Source: Croceimicrobium sp963974215 | GTDB lineage: Bacteria > Bacteroidota > Bacteroidia > Flavobacteriales > Schleiferiaceae | Direction of reading: 5' to 3' | DNA length: 64,000 nt | Assembly (NCBI GenBank): GCA_963974215.1 | Contig: CAXBBL010000008.1 | Coordinates: 124,001 to 188,000, forward strand | In this document: piece after piece, positions 49,818 through 57,717 of the stretch | Layout of the letters: every line of letters begins with the position of its first letter | Position numbering within the stretch: position 1 is the stretch's first letter | Position numbers and translations under genes: made by a program | Notes under the pieces: generated by a model | Seen by the model: the letters and a program-made list of their open reading frames with translations, nothing else | Told to the model about the DNA's origin: nothing | The model's database searches: none

Positions 49818-51134
49818 CTAAAAAGGGGCTTTATCGAGTACGGTAATGCGAACTTTTTTCTTCTTTAACTTACTGTTGTTTAAACTCTCGGCAATTTTCT
49901 GAGCCTTAGTGCGAGTAACCGCTACATAGGCGCAATCTTGCTTTAGTTCAATATAACCGAGTTCATCGCTTGTTAATTGGCCTTGTTTGATAAAAAGTCC
50001 TGCTATATCGCCCTTAGAAATTTTATCCTTTCGCCCGCCAGTTATAAACAAAGTCTCCCATTCGCTGGGCATGGGTTTAGGATAGGATTCGATTTCAATA
50101 CGCTCCTCCCCTTTGATAAAGCTCGGAAGGTTTTCGCCCTTTTCAGAGATGAGATAAGCCACGCCTTCGCTGTGCATTCGCGCGGTTCGGCCATTGCGAT
50201 GGGTAAACTCCTCTTCTTTATAAGGCAATTCGTAATGAATGATATAGTCGAGTTCGGGTACATCTATACCCCTAGCCGCTAAGTCGCTGGCCAACAAAAT
50301 ACGGCTGGTACCATTGCGAAACTGAATTAAGGATTCTTCGCGATCGCGTTGATCCATGCCGCCAAAAAAACAGGTATGACTAATTTTTTGTTGCTCTAAC
50401 CATTCACTCACGTTCATTAAAGTTTCCTTCAAGTTGAAGAAGACAATTCCACGGCCTGGCTGGGTAGAATTTAAAAGTTTTACTAAAAAACGTGTTTTTT
50501 CCTTTGGTGGAACGAGTAGCTGTTTGATTCCTAAACGCGAGGTAGCCTGAGCGCTGAAGTTTAATATTTCGGGATTGCGCATGCGCACGAAACCTGGAAT
50601 TTCGCCACGATCGGTGGCAGAAGTAAGCACCTTTCTTTCTAATTTAGGAAGGGCGTCAATAATGGCCTTCATCTCTTTTTCGAAACCTATTTCTAAAGAT
50701 TTATCGAATTCGTCGAGAATGAGGCTATGAATGTATTTGGTTTCGAAAGTGTGACGTGCAAAATGATCAGCTACTCTGCCGGGCGTGCCAATTAACACCG
50801 CAGGACGATGCTGTAATTCCAGTTTATCCTTACTGGTACTGCGTCCACCATAAATTGCATTTATTTTAAAGCCCGTACCCATTTGGCGACTTACCTGCTC
50901 AATTTGGGTGGCCAGTTCGCGCGAAGGAACAAGGATCAAGGCTTGCACCTCATCTAAATCAGGGTCAAGAAATTGCAAAAGCGGCAAGAGGAAGGCTAGG
51001 GTTTTACCAGAACCCGTGGGAGAAAGTAAAATCAACTCGGAGCTCGTGCTGATCTTTTCTATAGCGGCCAACTGCATCTTTTTCAAGCGCTCTATGCCAA
51101 GCTTTGCTAAAATTTCTGACTGATCTTTATTCAT
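49818..51134 (-). CDS. DbpA-like DEAD-box RNA helicase
   Basis: This 438-residue helicase has the Q-motif region, motif I (SPTGSGKT), motif Ia (LVPSRELATQ), GG, TPGRV, motif II as DEFD (ILDEFDKSLEIGF) in place of DEAD, motif III as SATDR, and motifs IV-VI (IVFFNLKETL, ASDLAARGIDVPE, HRNGRTAR). The last 80 residues form a DbpA-type RNA-binding domain (ISKGDIAGLFIKQGQLTSDE, then IELKQDCAYVAVTRTKAQKI). DbpA helps assemble the large ribosomal subunit; the C-domain supports that role here. A TAACTTTG box ends four bases before the ATG. Confidence 0.9.
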   Translation of the reverse strand: MNKDQSEILAKLGIERLKKMQLAAIEKISTSSELILLSPTGSGKTLAFLLPLLQFLDPDLDEVQALILVPSRELATQIEQVSRQMGTGFKINAIYGGRSTSKDKLELQHRPAVLIGTPGRVADHFARHTFETKYIHSLILDEFDKSLEIGFEKEMKAIIDALPKLERKVLTSATDRGEIPGFVRMRNPEILNFSAQATSRLGIKQLLVPPKEKTRFLVKLLNSTQPGRGIVFFNLKETLMNVSEWLEQQKISHTCFFGGMDQRDREESLIQFRNGTSRILLASDLAARGIDVPELDYIIHYELPYKEEEFTHRNGRTARMHSEGVAYLISEKGENLPSFIKGEERIEIESYPKPMPSEWETLFITGGRKDKISKGDIAGLFIKQGQLTSDELGYIELKQDCAYVAVTRTKAQKIAESLNNSKLKKKKVRITVLDKAPF

Positions 51135-51138
51135 GCGG

Positions 51139-51146
51139 CAAAGTTA
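51139..51146 (-). promoter_or_regulatory. -7 box four bases before the helicase start
   Basis: The minus strand reads TAACTTTG, a perfect TAnnTTTG, then CCGC and ATG. Suggests a leaderless message. Confidence 0.55.
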
Positions 51147-51249
51147 GCCAAAGTATAGGGGAAAAGATTAAAAATCACTTAGTAGGACTGTTAATTAATT
51201 AATGCGTTTAATTTAGCGCCTCCAAAAAAAAAATTGCCCCCAACGGAAA

Positions 51250-52185
51250 ATGAAGAAAAAGCGGCTTATCCGATTGTTACTAACCCTTTTCGCAGCCCTT
51301 CCTAAAAGATATAAAATTGCAGCCTCACCTGAAGATCTGAGTTGTAAACCTTTTTATGTTATTTCTTGCGGAAGAAGCGGTAGTACACTCCTAGCCTCAC
51401 TTTTAGATTCACACTCTAAATTATCTGTTCCTCCAGAGGAATTTGTTTTAGCCAATTCAGTTGTTAAGTACAAGCTTTACAATTATTTGGAATGGAAAGA
51501 TTTAAGCGGAATCATTACCGCTGAGTTTCTACGTGCGGGTGGCACCATGGATTGGGAACTGCACTCGCCTCAGGCACTGATACAAGATCTATATGATCTC
51601 AAACCCTCTGAACGTAGTTTTGAGAAAATTATCGACGAGATTTTCCGCGCCTATCTCGAACAAAGCGGTCAAAAAGGTCGCACCTGGGGTAACAAATCGC
51701 CCATGCTTACCGATCATTTTGATGTTATTTACCCGGCCATTAAAAATAATGCGCGCTTTATAGGACTGGTGCGAGACGGGAGAGATGTAATTACTTCCAT
51801 TTTAAAAAAGAATAGTGAGGCAGATGCAATTTGGGCGGCAAAAAAATGGGAGAATAGCATTAAGCACATCGCACAGTTAGAAAAGCAATTGGACGAGGAG
51901 CATTTCATGCTAGTGAAATACGAAGAGCTAGTTGAAAACCCCGCTGAAATTCTAAATAAAATATTGAAATTCCTTGATTTTGAATACGAAGAATCCATGC
52001 TAGTACGCGGTGATTATTTACGGAAATTAGGAAGAGCGGGGAAATCTGAAGCTTTTCAAAACGTTGCTAATCCTATTTCTAATACGAGTGTAGGTCGTTG
52101 GAAAACCAATTTAAAAACAGAGGATTTAGAATTAGCCATGCCCTACTTGAAGGAGGGGCTGGAAAAGTATTCTTACGAACTGTAA
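51250..52185 (+). CDS. sulfotransferase family protein
   Basis: This 311-residue protein has the PAPS-binding 5' loop (FYVISCGRSGSTLLASLLDS, residues about 33-52) and the 3' region ARFIGLVRDGRDVITSILKK, with Arg and Ser that contact the 3'-phosphate. The C-terminal part has LVKYEELVENPAEILNKILK, typical of the family. It would transfer sulfate from PAPS to a glycan or lipid. It is convergent with a glycosyltransferase (13-bp overlap of 3' ends) and close to a second sulfotransferase at 53368, which suggests sulfated surface glycans. An N-terminal basic hydrophobic stretch (KKKRLIRLLLTLFAALPKR) could be a membrane anchor. Confidence 0.88.
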   Translation: MKKKRLIRLLLTLFAALPKRYKIAASPEDLSCKPFYVISCGRSGSTLLASLLDSHSKLSVPPEEFVLANSVVKYKLYNYLEWKDLSGIITAEFLRAGGTMDWELHSPQALIQDLYDLKPSERSFEKIIDEIFRAYLEQSGQKGRTWGNKSPMLTDHFDVIYPAIKNNARFIGLVRDGRDVITSILKKNSEADAIWAAKKWENSIKHIAQLEKQLDEEHFMLVKYEELVENPAEILNKILKFLDFEYEESMLVRGDYLRKLGRAGKSEAFQNVANPISNTSVGRWKTNLKTEDLELAMPYLKEGLEKYSYEL

Positions 52186-53327
52186 TCTAAAAGCAATTTA
52201 TCAAAATCTGCTGCCACTTGCGTGGAATTAAAACGAGCGCGGATTTCTTGCGCCATTTTGACACGATCGAAAGATCTAAATTTATCAAGAAGAGTATCCA
52301 TTGCTGAGAATAAAGCCTCGGGCTCCTTTTCTATTAAATAACCATTGGTGGAATCAACGAAGTCGGTCGGTCCGCCAATATTCCGCACAATTACGGGTAA
52401 GCCTGCTCCAATCGCTTCGGCGGTAACCACTGAGAAACCTTCAAAATGACTTTGCATAACGTGACCAATACTACGCTGCATCCACGCTTGCTTTTCTTCT
52501 TCACTTACAAAACCCTCGAAAAATACTACTGAATTTAAGAGTCCTAATTGATCGGCTAATTGCTCATGCTGGGCGCGTTCGGAGCCATTGCCGATAAAAT
52601 GAAGGCTGAAGTCTTGGCGCTTCTTGGCCAATAAAGCCAAAGCTTCTAAAATGCCGGTAATATTCTTTTGATCGTCTCGTAAAGAGGAAATATGAATGAT
52701 ACAATACTTGCCTTCAATTGCCAAGGGAAACTCTGCTACAGGCATGGGACCAAACTCGACCACATTAGGCCAAACTTCCGTGTTTTTTTCTAAGCCAAAA
52801 CGCTCAAAGGCAGATAACATAGGTTGCGAGCAAACAGTATTGAAAAGCGCTCTTCGGTGAATAAAGGAGCGTAGTATTCGTCCGGGAAGGGGTGCCTTTT
52901 CTACCCCTATCATATCACGTAGAAATAAATCGAGATGCTCGGTAATTATAAGAGGCTTTTTGGTTTTCGAAGCTAAATACCAAGCATAAAAGCCCACAGG
53001 AAATAGGACATTAGCATGAATCAAATCAAAGCTATAACCTTCCTTAATCAAACTAGAAAAGCCAAATTTAATCGCCTTCAAAAAGGCCCAATTAGCGGCA
53101 ATGCCACTTTTAACTTGAGGGTAAAGAATAATGCGTTTCTGTAGATTGCCTTCTACCTCGTCTTGTATCTCATAATCAGAAATACCCATCTGCCCGCGAG
53201 CATAAACTAACTGAACCGAATTAGTTAAGGCCAAGGCACGCGCATGCTTCAACACAAAAACCCCTTTGGCAGGAGCATTGGGTTCGGGATACCAGCTTGC
53301 TAAAAACAATATGCGTTTTGGGCTCAT
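52173..53327 (-). CDS. glycosyltransferase family 4
   Basis: This 384-residue GT-B enzyme starts RILFLASWYPEPNAPAKGVF (acceptor domain). It continues with LIHANVLFPVGFYAWYLASK and GKYCIIHISSLRDDQKNITG, then GNGSERAQHEQLADQLGLLN. The E-x7-E region is EGFSVVTAEAIGAGLPVIVR, followed by NIGGPTDFVDSTNGYLIE. It most likely builds a cell-surface glycan. It lies between two sulfotransferases and shares a 60-bp control region with the second. Donor and acceptor unknown. Confidence 0.92.
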   Translation of the reverse strand: MSPKRILFLASWYPEPNAPAKGVFVLKHARALALTNSVQLVYARGQMGISDYEIQDEVEGNLQKRIILYPQVKSGIAANWAFLKAIKFGFSSLIKEGYSFDLIHANVLFPVGFYAWYLASKTKKPLIITEHLDLFLRDMIGVEKAPLPGRILRSFIHRRALFNTVCSQPMLSAFERFGLEKNTEVWPNVVEFGPMPVAEFPLAIEGKYCIIHISSLRDDQKNITGILEALALLAKKRQDFSLHFIGNGSERAQHEQLADQLGLLNSVVFFEGFVSEEEKQAWMQRSIGHVMQSHFEGFSVVTAEAIGAGLPVIVRNIGGPTDFVDSTNGYLIEKEPEALFSAMDTLLDKFRSFDRVKMAQEIRARFNSTQVAADFDKLLLDYSS

Positions 53328-53333
53328 TATTCT

Positions 53334-53341
53334 CTAAGTTT
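53334..53341 (+). promoter_or_regulatory. -7 box of the second sulfotransferase
   Basis: TAAGTTTG matches TAnnTTTG and lies 26 bases before the GTG start at 53368. It overlaps the leader of the divergent glycosyltransferase. Confidence 0.5.
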
Positions 53342-53354
53342 GCAGAAACGATGT

Positions 53355-53362
53355 CAAAGGTA
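53355..53362 (-). promoter_or_regulatory. -7 box of the glycosyltransferase
   Basis: The minus strand reads TACCTTTG, a perfect TAnnTTTG, 27 bases before the ATG at 53327. The two divergent promoters interleave within 30 bases. Confidence 0.55.
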
Positions 53363-53367
53363 TACTT

Positions 53368-54333
53368 GTGAAGCCAATCTTTATAACTGGATTACATAAA
53401 TCAGGAACAACTTTATTAAGAGCGCTTCTTGATGGGCATGAGGATGTAAGTACTATACCCTTTGAAAGCCACTATTTCGGTTTAGCCGGTAATTGGGTAG
53501 ACAATGAATATCAATTTTCAAGACCCAAGGCCAAATCTCCACAAATAGCTGACTTCAAGAAGTTTATAGCAGATATAAACCAAACAAGCAGCAAGTACGC
53601 TGATAATTTCGCCGCCCATAAAATTGATGAAAAGGTATTTGCCGAATATCTATCGGCGGGTCCAAAGGGTACGCCCAGTCTAGAAAATTATTTAAAAGCA
53701 ATTTTAAGTGCAACAGGGCAAGATCCAGAAAAACGACCAGTTGAGAAATCCATAGAAAACTTTGAGTTTGCTGATGATATCTTTCGTCTTCATCCTAAAG
53801 CAAAGATGATTCACATCGTTCGAAACCCTTACGAAAATTTAGTTTCCTTGCGAAAGTTTAAGAGCATTGGCTTCGGTTATCCTTTGATGCCACGTTTAAT
53901 GCGAACTCTTTACAACCATTATTACTTTTTGTTGCGGAATTTGCGCAATCATCCCGAGCGTTATTTAATGATCAAGTATGAAGACTTGATTTTGGAGCAA
54001 GAAGCAACCATAAAAAAAGTGGCAAATTTTCTTGAGATAAAATACGAAGCGACTTTATTAAACCCAAGCATTCTGGGCGAAGCTTGGGGAGGAAATAGCA
54101 TGAGTGGCGAAAAGTTTAAAGGCCTAAAAACGAGTCTTTCTCTAAAGTGGCAAGATGAGCTTCACCCGATGGAACTGAAATACTTTCAACGTTCCCTCCC
54201 TTTTGTTTGCAACTATTTGGGCTATGATGAATTTAGGAAAAGAGGCTCTTGGCTGAAACCAGCTCCGAAAGAGAACCTCATCCGCTATGTTTACAACCGC
54301 ATCTTCAATTTTTACTGGAAGTTTTACGCATAA
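53368..54333 (+). CDS. sulfotransferase family protein (second copy)
   Basis: This 321-residue protein starts with GTG and directly shows the PAPS loop (KPIFITGLHKSGTTLLRALL then DGHEDVSTIP). The 3' region is KAKMIHIVRNPYENLVSLRK, and the family-like LMIKYEDLILEQEATIKKVA follows. It differs clearly from the protein at 51250, so it is a distant paralog, not a recent duplicate. There is no signal peptide. Substrate unknown; the neighbouring glycosyltransferase suggests a glycan. Confidence 0.87.
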   Translation: MKPIFITGLHKSGTTLLRALLDGHEDVSTIPFESHYFGLAGNWVDNEYQFSRPKAKSPQIADFKKFIADINQTSSKYADNFAAHKIDEKVFAEYLSAGPKGTPSLENYLKAILSATGQDPEKRPVEKSIENFEFADDIFRLHPKAKMIHIVRNPYENLVSLRKFKSIGFGYPLMPRLMRTLYNHYYFLLRNLRNHPERYLMIKYEDLILEQEATIKKVANFLEIKYEATLLNPSILGEAWGGNSMSGEKFKGLKTSLSLKWQDELHPMELKYFQRSLPFVCNYLGYDEFRKRGSWLKPAPKENLIRYVYNRIFNFYWKFYA

Positions 54334-54344
54334 AACGCCACCAG

Positions 54345-54352
54345 TACATTTG
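54345..54352 (+). promoter_or_regulatory. -7 box of the large MscS gene
   Basis: TACATTTG matches TAnnTTTG, 55 bases upstream of the ATG at 54408. Confidence 0.45.
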
Positions 54353-54407
54353 TAAAACCCTGCGCCCTCACTAAATATGGCTATATTACCCCGACTACAA
54401 AATACTT

Positions 54408-56276
54408 ATGAAGTTTAGATTATTTTTCAGTCTATTATTAATTAGCTTGAGCCTTAGCCTTTGGTCGCAAGCAGACACCTCCGCCAGTCCTGGAAAAACA
54501 GACGCTAAAAACGATAGCATACTTTCCCTTTACAATCAAAGAATCGAACAAGTTGAGCAGCTTAGAAAAGTTGACTCTTTGAAGAAGCAAGATTTAGAAG
54601 AGCAAATCAATAAGCTAAAAACTACCGATAACTTACAGAAAGACGAACTTTTAAAGCAATTAGCCGAAATTGAAGCGGCGGCCCAATCTCGGCTAGACCA
54701 AAAAAAAGCGCATATAAATTCCCTTAAGAAAAAAGTGAAGGGCTTTCCTGTTTTAGGCGCAGGCACGGATACCTTATACTTTATTTACACGAAAATTGGC
54801 GCGTCTACGGCTGAAGACAGAGCCAAGGGTGTAAGTCGTAAAATCCAGGAATTATACGAGGATGACTATCTAGTTTTAGATTCCTTAAAATGGGTGAAAA
54901 CTGAAAACACTGCTGACATTCTTTACCGTGACAAGATCGTTGCCAGTATCTCCGAAAGCGATGCCCTTTGGGAAGATCAGTCTTACGAAAACCTTGCAGC
55001 TAATCGGCTAGATCTCATCAAAGGTTCCATTACACAAGCGCAAATAGACAATAGCTTTGTTAAAATATCCATCCGCATTTTATTGGTAATCGTAGTTATA
55101 GCCCTTACTTGGCTTGCGCTAAGATTGGTTAGTAAAGGGAAAGAGCGTCTTATATTACTGATTGAACGAAAGGAGAGTATCTGGTTTAAAGACCTTTCCT
55201 ATAAAGACTATACTTTTTTAAGCGTAGCGCAGCAACTGCAAGGCATTGGTATTTTCGTTAAACTTTTTCAATGGCTCATTTATGCGATTCTCTTTTACGT
55301 CGCATTACCGATAATCTTTAGTATTTTTCCCTTCTCAAGAAATTGGGCTAATACCCTTTTCCAGCTCATTTGGTCGCCCTTTAAAAGTTTAATTCTTTCA
55401 GTTTGGGATTATCTCCCTAACCTCTTTAGTATTCTGGTTATCTACTTTGTAATGCGCTATGTGATTCGCTTTGTAAAGTATATTTTTAGTGAAATTGAAG
55501 AAGAGAAGTTAAAGATTAATGGCTTTCATGCCGATTGGTCGATGCCCACTTATAGCATTGTGCGTTTTCTGCTTTATGCCTTTATGTTTGTGCTAATTTT
55601 CCCTTATTTACCCGGCTCCGACTCCAATATATTTAAAGGCGTATCGGTTTTTATCGGGGTTTTATTTTCACTGGGCTCCTCCTCTGCTATTGCTAATATG
55701 GTGGCGGGGTTGGTAATTACCTATATGCGTCCCTTTAAAATTGGCGATCGTATTAAGATTGGCGACGTAGCGGGCGATGTTTTGGAAAAGACACTTTTAG
55801 TAACGCGCTTACGCACCATTAAAAATGAAATAATTACTATCCCCAATTCAGCCGTGCTAAATGGAAACACCACTAACTATACTAGCGCCAGTAAGGAGCT
55901 AGGATTGATTATCCACAGCAGTGTGACTATTGGTTACGATGTACCTTGGAATAAAGTGCATGCTGCTTTAAATGAAGCGGCTGGTAGAACAGAGTTTCTT
56001 TTAAAAGAACCGAAACCCTTTGTTTTACAAACTAGCCTAGAGGACTTCTATGTAGCTTATCAAATTAACGCTTATACCCGCGAAGCTCAGAAACAAGCGC
56101 TGATTTATTCTAATTTACATCAGAATATTCAAGATGTATTTAATGAACAAGGCATTGAAATTCTTTCGCCCCATTATCGCGCGGCCCGAGATGGTAATAT
56201 GACCACTATTCCAGCTGACTATTTACCGAAAGACTATGAAGCACCTAGTTTTAAGGTAAAGACGGATAAGAAGTAG
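54408..56276 (+). CDS. large MscS family mechanosensitive channel with periplasmic coiled coil
   Basis: This 622-residue protein has a signal peptide (MKFRLFFSLLLISLSLSLWS). A charged coiled coil follows at about residues 40-108 (VEQLRKVDSLKKQDLEEQIN), then a small soluble domain, then about five helices (223-240, 288-310, 338-365, 385-402 and 410-440). The pore helix and MscS motif read LGSSSAIANMVAGLVITYMR then PFKIGDRIKIGDVAGDVLEK. The C-terminal beta/alpha domain runs to the end. Length and N-terminal extension resemble the MscK/YbdG-type long channels. It stands alone. The short MscS at 40928 gives the cell at least two osmotic valves. Confidence 0.93.
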   Translation: MKFRLFFSLLLISLSLSLWSQADTSASPGKTDAKNDSILSLYNQRIEQVEQLRKVDSLKKQDLEEQINKLKTTDNLQKDELLKQLAEIEAAAQSRLDQKKAHINSLKKKVKGFPVLGAGTDTLYFIYTKIGASTAEDRAKGVSRKIQELYEDDYLVLDSLKWVKTENTADILYRDKIVASISESDALWEDQSYENLAANRLDLIKGSITQAQIDNSFVKISIRILLVIVVIALTWLALRLVSKGKERLILLIERKESIWFKDLSYKDYTFLSVAQQLQGIGIFVKLFQWLIYAILFYVALPIIFSIFPFSRNWANTLFQLIWSPFKSLILSVWDYLPNLFSILVIYFVMRYVIRFVKYIFSEIEEEKLKINGFHADWSMPTYSIVRFLLYAFMFVLIFPYLPGSDSNIFKGVSVFIGVLFSLGSSSAIANMVAGLVITYMRPFKIGDRIKIGDVAGDVLEKTLLVTRLRTIKNEIITIPNSAVLNGNTTNYTSASKELGLIIHSSVTIGYDVPWNKVHAALNEAAGRTEFLLKEPKPFVLQTSLEDFYVAYQINAYTREAQKQALIYSNLHQNIQDVFNEQGIEILSPHYRAARDGNMTTIPADYLPKDYEAPSFKVKTDKK

Positions 56277-56297
56277 GTCATTAAATTGAAAAAGTTT

Positions 56298-56507
56298 TTA
56301 ATCACTTTCAGAATATTGCAAAATATCTGCAGGCTGACAATCAAGTGCTTTGCAAATAGCATCTAAGGTTGTAAAACGAATCGCTTTGGCTTTACCAGAT
56401 CTTAAAATTGAGATATTTGCGGTTGTTATTCCCACTATTTCAGCCAGTTCTTTACTCTTCATTTTCCTTTTGGCTAGAATAACATCGAGGTTGATTATAA
56501 TCGCCAT
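56298..56507 (-). CDS. XRE family helix-turn-helix regulator (small)
   Basis: This 69-residue protein is almost only a helix-turn-helix domain: MAIIINLDVILAKRKMKSKE, then LAEIVGITTANISILRSGKA and FTTLDAICKALDCQPADILQ. It belongs to the YozG/Cro-like small regulators that in many Bacteroidota and Firmicutes are encoded next to DUF2975 membrane proteins, as here (three bases downstream of it). It probably autoregulates the pair. Confidence 0.9.
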   Translation of the reverse strand: MAIIINLDVILAKRKMKSKELAEIVGITTANISILRSGKAKAIRFTTLDAICKALDCQPADILQYSESD

Positions 56508-56510
56508 AAG

Positions 56511-57008
56511 CTAAACCGTTAATTCATTTTCCTCCTTCAAACTCTTCGCCAGATCAAGTGTGCCGCTTTGAATGATGAAAAATATACCAATAATCGCCAA
56601 AAACAGTGGAACTAATATTTCTTGATCGTAACCCAACTCAATTTTACCATTCACCATTTTACCTATCCACTGCGCAAAAATAAGGGCAAATGCGATAAGA
56701 CTGGTAAGCAAAAAATGATTTCCTGATTTTCTCAAATAACGAATAATGTTATCTGAAAAATATTTATCCGATAATAATATTCTTGCCATTTTTCTTAGAA
56801 AGTACAAGCCCCTTAGAAATACCAAGGACTTAACTAGGGTGACGGTAAATACAAGCCAATAAAACAAATCCCACTCCTCTGCAGTCACATTTTGATTGGT
56901 TATACTAACTAGTCCAAAAGGAATCATGAATAGTACTGCGATAAACCCTATAACCTGGAGGGCATATAGAATATCGACTAAGGTTTTAAATAAAACTGTC
57001 TTTTTCAT
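56511..57008 (-). CDS. DUF2975 domain membrane protein
   Basis: This 165-residue protein has four predicted helices (about 12-33, 48-68, 97-115 and 130-148), the DUF2975 topology, with phrases FLRGLYFLRKMARILLSDKY and YFSDNIIRYLRKSGNHFLLT. It is followed by the XRE regulator three bases later, the usual pairing for this family. Function unknown; some related pairs act in stress or differentiation switches. A TATCTTTG box lies 18 bases upstream. Confidence 0.85.
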   Translation of the reverse strand: MKKTVLFKTLVDILYALQVIGFIAVLFMIPFGLVSITNQNVTAEEWDLFYWLVFTVTLVKSLVFLRGLYFLRKMARILLSDKYFSDNIIRYLRKSGNHFLLTSLIAFALIFAQWIGKMVNGKIELGYDQEILVPLFLAIIGIFFIIQSGTLDLAKSLKEENELTV

Positions 57009-57026
57009 ATTTGAGTATTAGATCCT

Positions 57027-57034
57027 CAAAGATA
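57027..57034 (-). promoter_or_regulatory. -7 box of the DUF2975-XRE operon
   Basis: The minus strand reads TATCTTTG, a perfect TAnnTTTG, 18 bases before the ATG at 57008. Confidence 0.6.
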
Positions 57035-57182
57035 GTAAAATTATTGATAAACAATAATAAATTAACTATAAACAATAATATAATTAAAAGAACAGCTCAT
57101 AAAGACAAAGTAAATTGGCATTTCAAAACCGACCAATCAGGGGTGTTTTTGCAGGAAAATCGCTGACTCGGTTTAAAGCACA

Positions 57183-57278
57183 CTATTCGCCCCTAAAATA
57201 TTCCTCTTTTTTGGTAGGATCGGGATTAGGATAGGGAATGGTAAAAATAAGTATGAAAGCAGTTAAGAGTAGTTTCAT
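57183..57278 (-). CDS. possible 31-residue exported peptide (doubtful)
   Basis: ATG at 57278 opens a short frame reading MKLLLTAFILIFTIPYPNPD then PTKKEEYFRGE before TAG at 57183. It looks like a signal-peptide-like helix with a short charged tail. There is no recognised family and no clear promoter; it may be chance or a gene remnant. Confidence 0.2.
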   Translation of the reverse strand: MKLLLTAFILIFTIPYPNPDPTKKEEYFRGE

Positions 57279-57373
57279 GCGGCTTTAGGATTAAAGGGAC
57301 ATTAAATTGCCCACAGGATGACCAGAATGAGCTAGATGCAGGATTTTCGCTTTTATTGGAAAAAACTTGTAAG

Positions 57374-57467
57374 CCTCTTCTAAAAAGCAGTTTTTGGCGC
57401 CTTAGCCCTTCGCAATAGCCCGCTATTGCTTCAGTGCTTCGGCTTAAAACCCACTATTTATAAGAGG
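57374..57467. repeat. long imperfect inverted repeat
   Basis: The outer arms CCTCTT (57374-57379) and AAGAGG (57462-57467) and the perfect inner stem GCAATAGC (57412-57419) / GCTATTGC (57422-57429), with a two-base loop, bracket further imperfect pairing such as CTTAGCCCTTCG with the right-arm CTTCGGCTTAA region. The whole could fold into one hairpin of about 45 bp. Confidence 0.6.
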
Positions 57468-57717
57468 TCTGAGGCCTCATTTTACGCCGAACTCAGGTTT
57501 TTAGCAATTTAGGACTGGCTTTATTCTCACTGATGATTTTTTTTGATCTTCTTACACTAGTTAAATTAGTGCTTCATTAAATAGTGTTTTTATTGCACGA
57601 GCATTGTTTTTTAAGGTACTAATCAGCCGATCTGGATCCACCAAAACTCATACTCTTGTATTGCTAATTACAATCCTGGCTCATTTACAAAAACTCCTAA
57701 ATCACCCCTTTCAGCCT

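Larger units (their letters stand above)
57009..57717. other. intergenic region, about 700 bp
   Basis: It contains the DUF2975 promoter, an AT-rich tract, a very short possible frame (57183-57278, minus) and a long imperfect inverted repeat (57374-57467). No convincing longer gene is seen. Confidence 0.6.
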
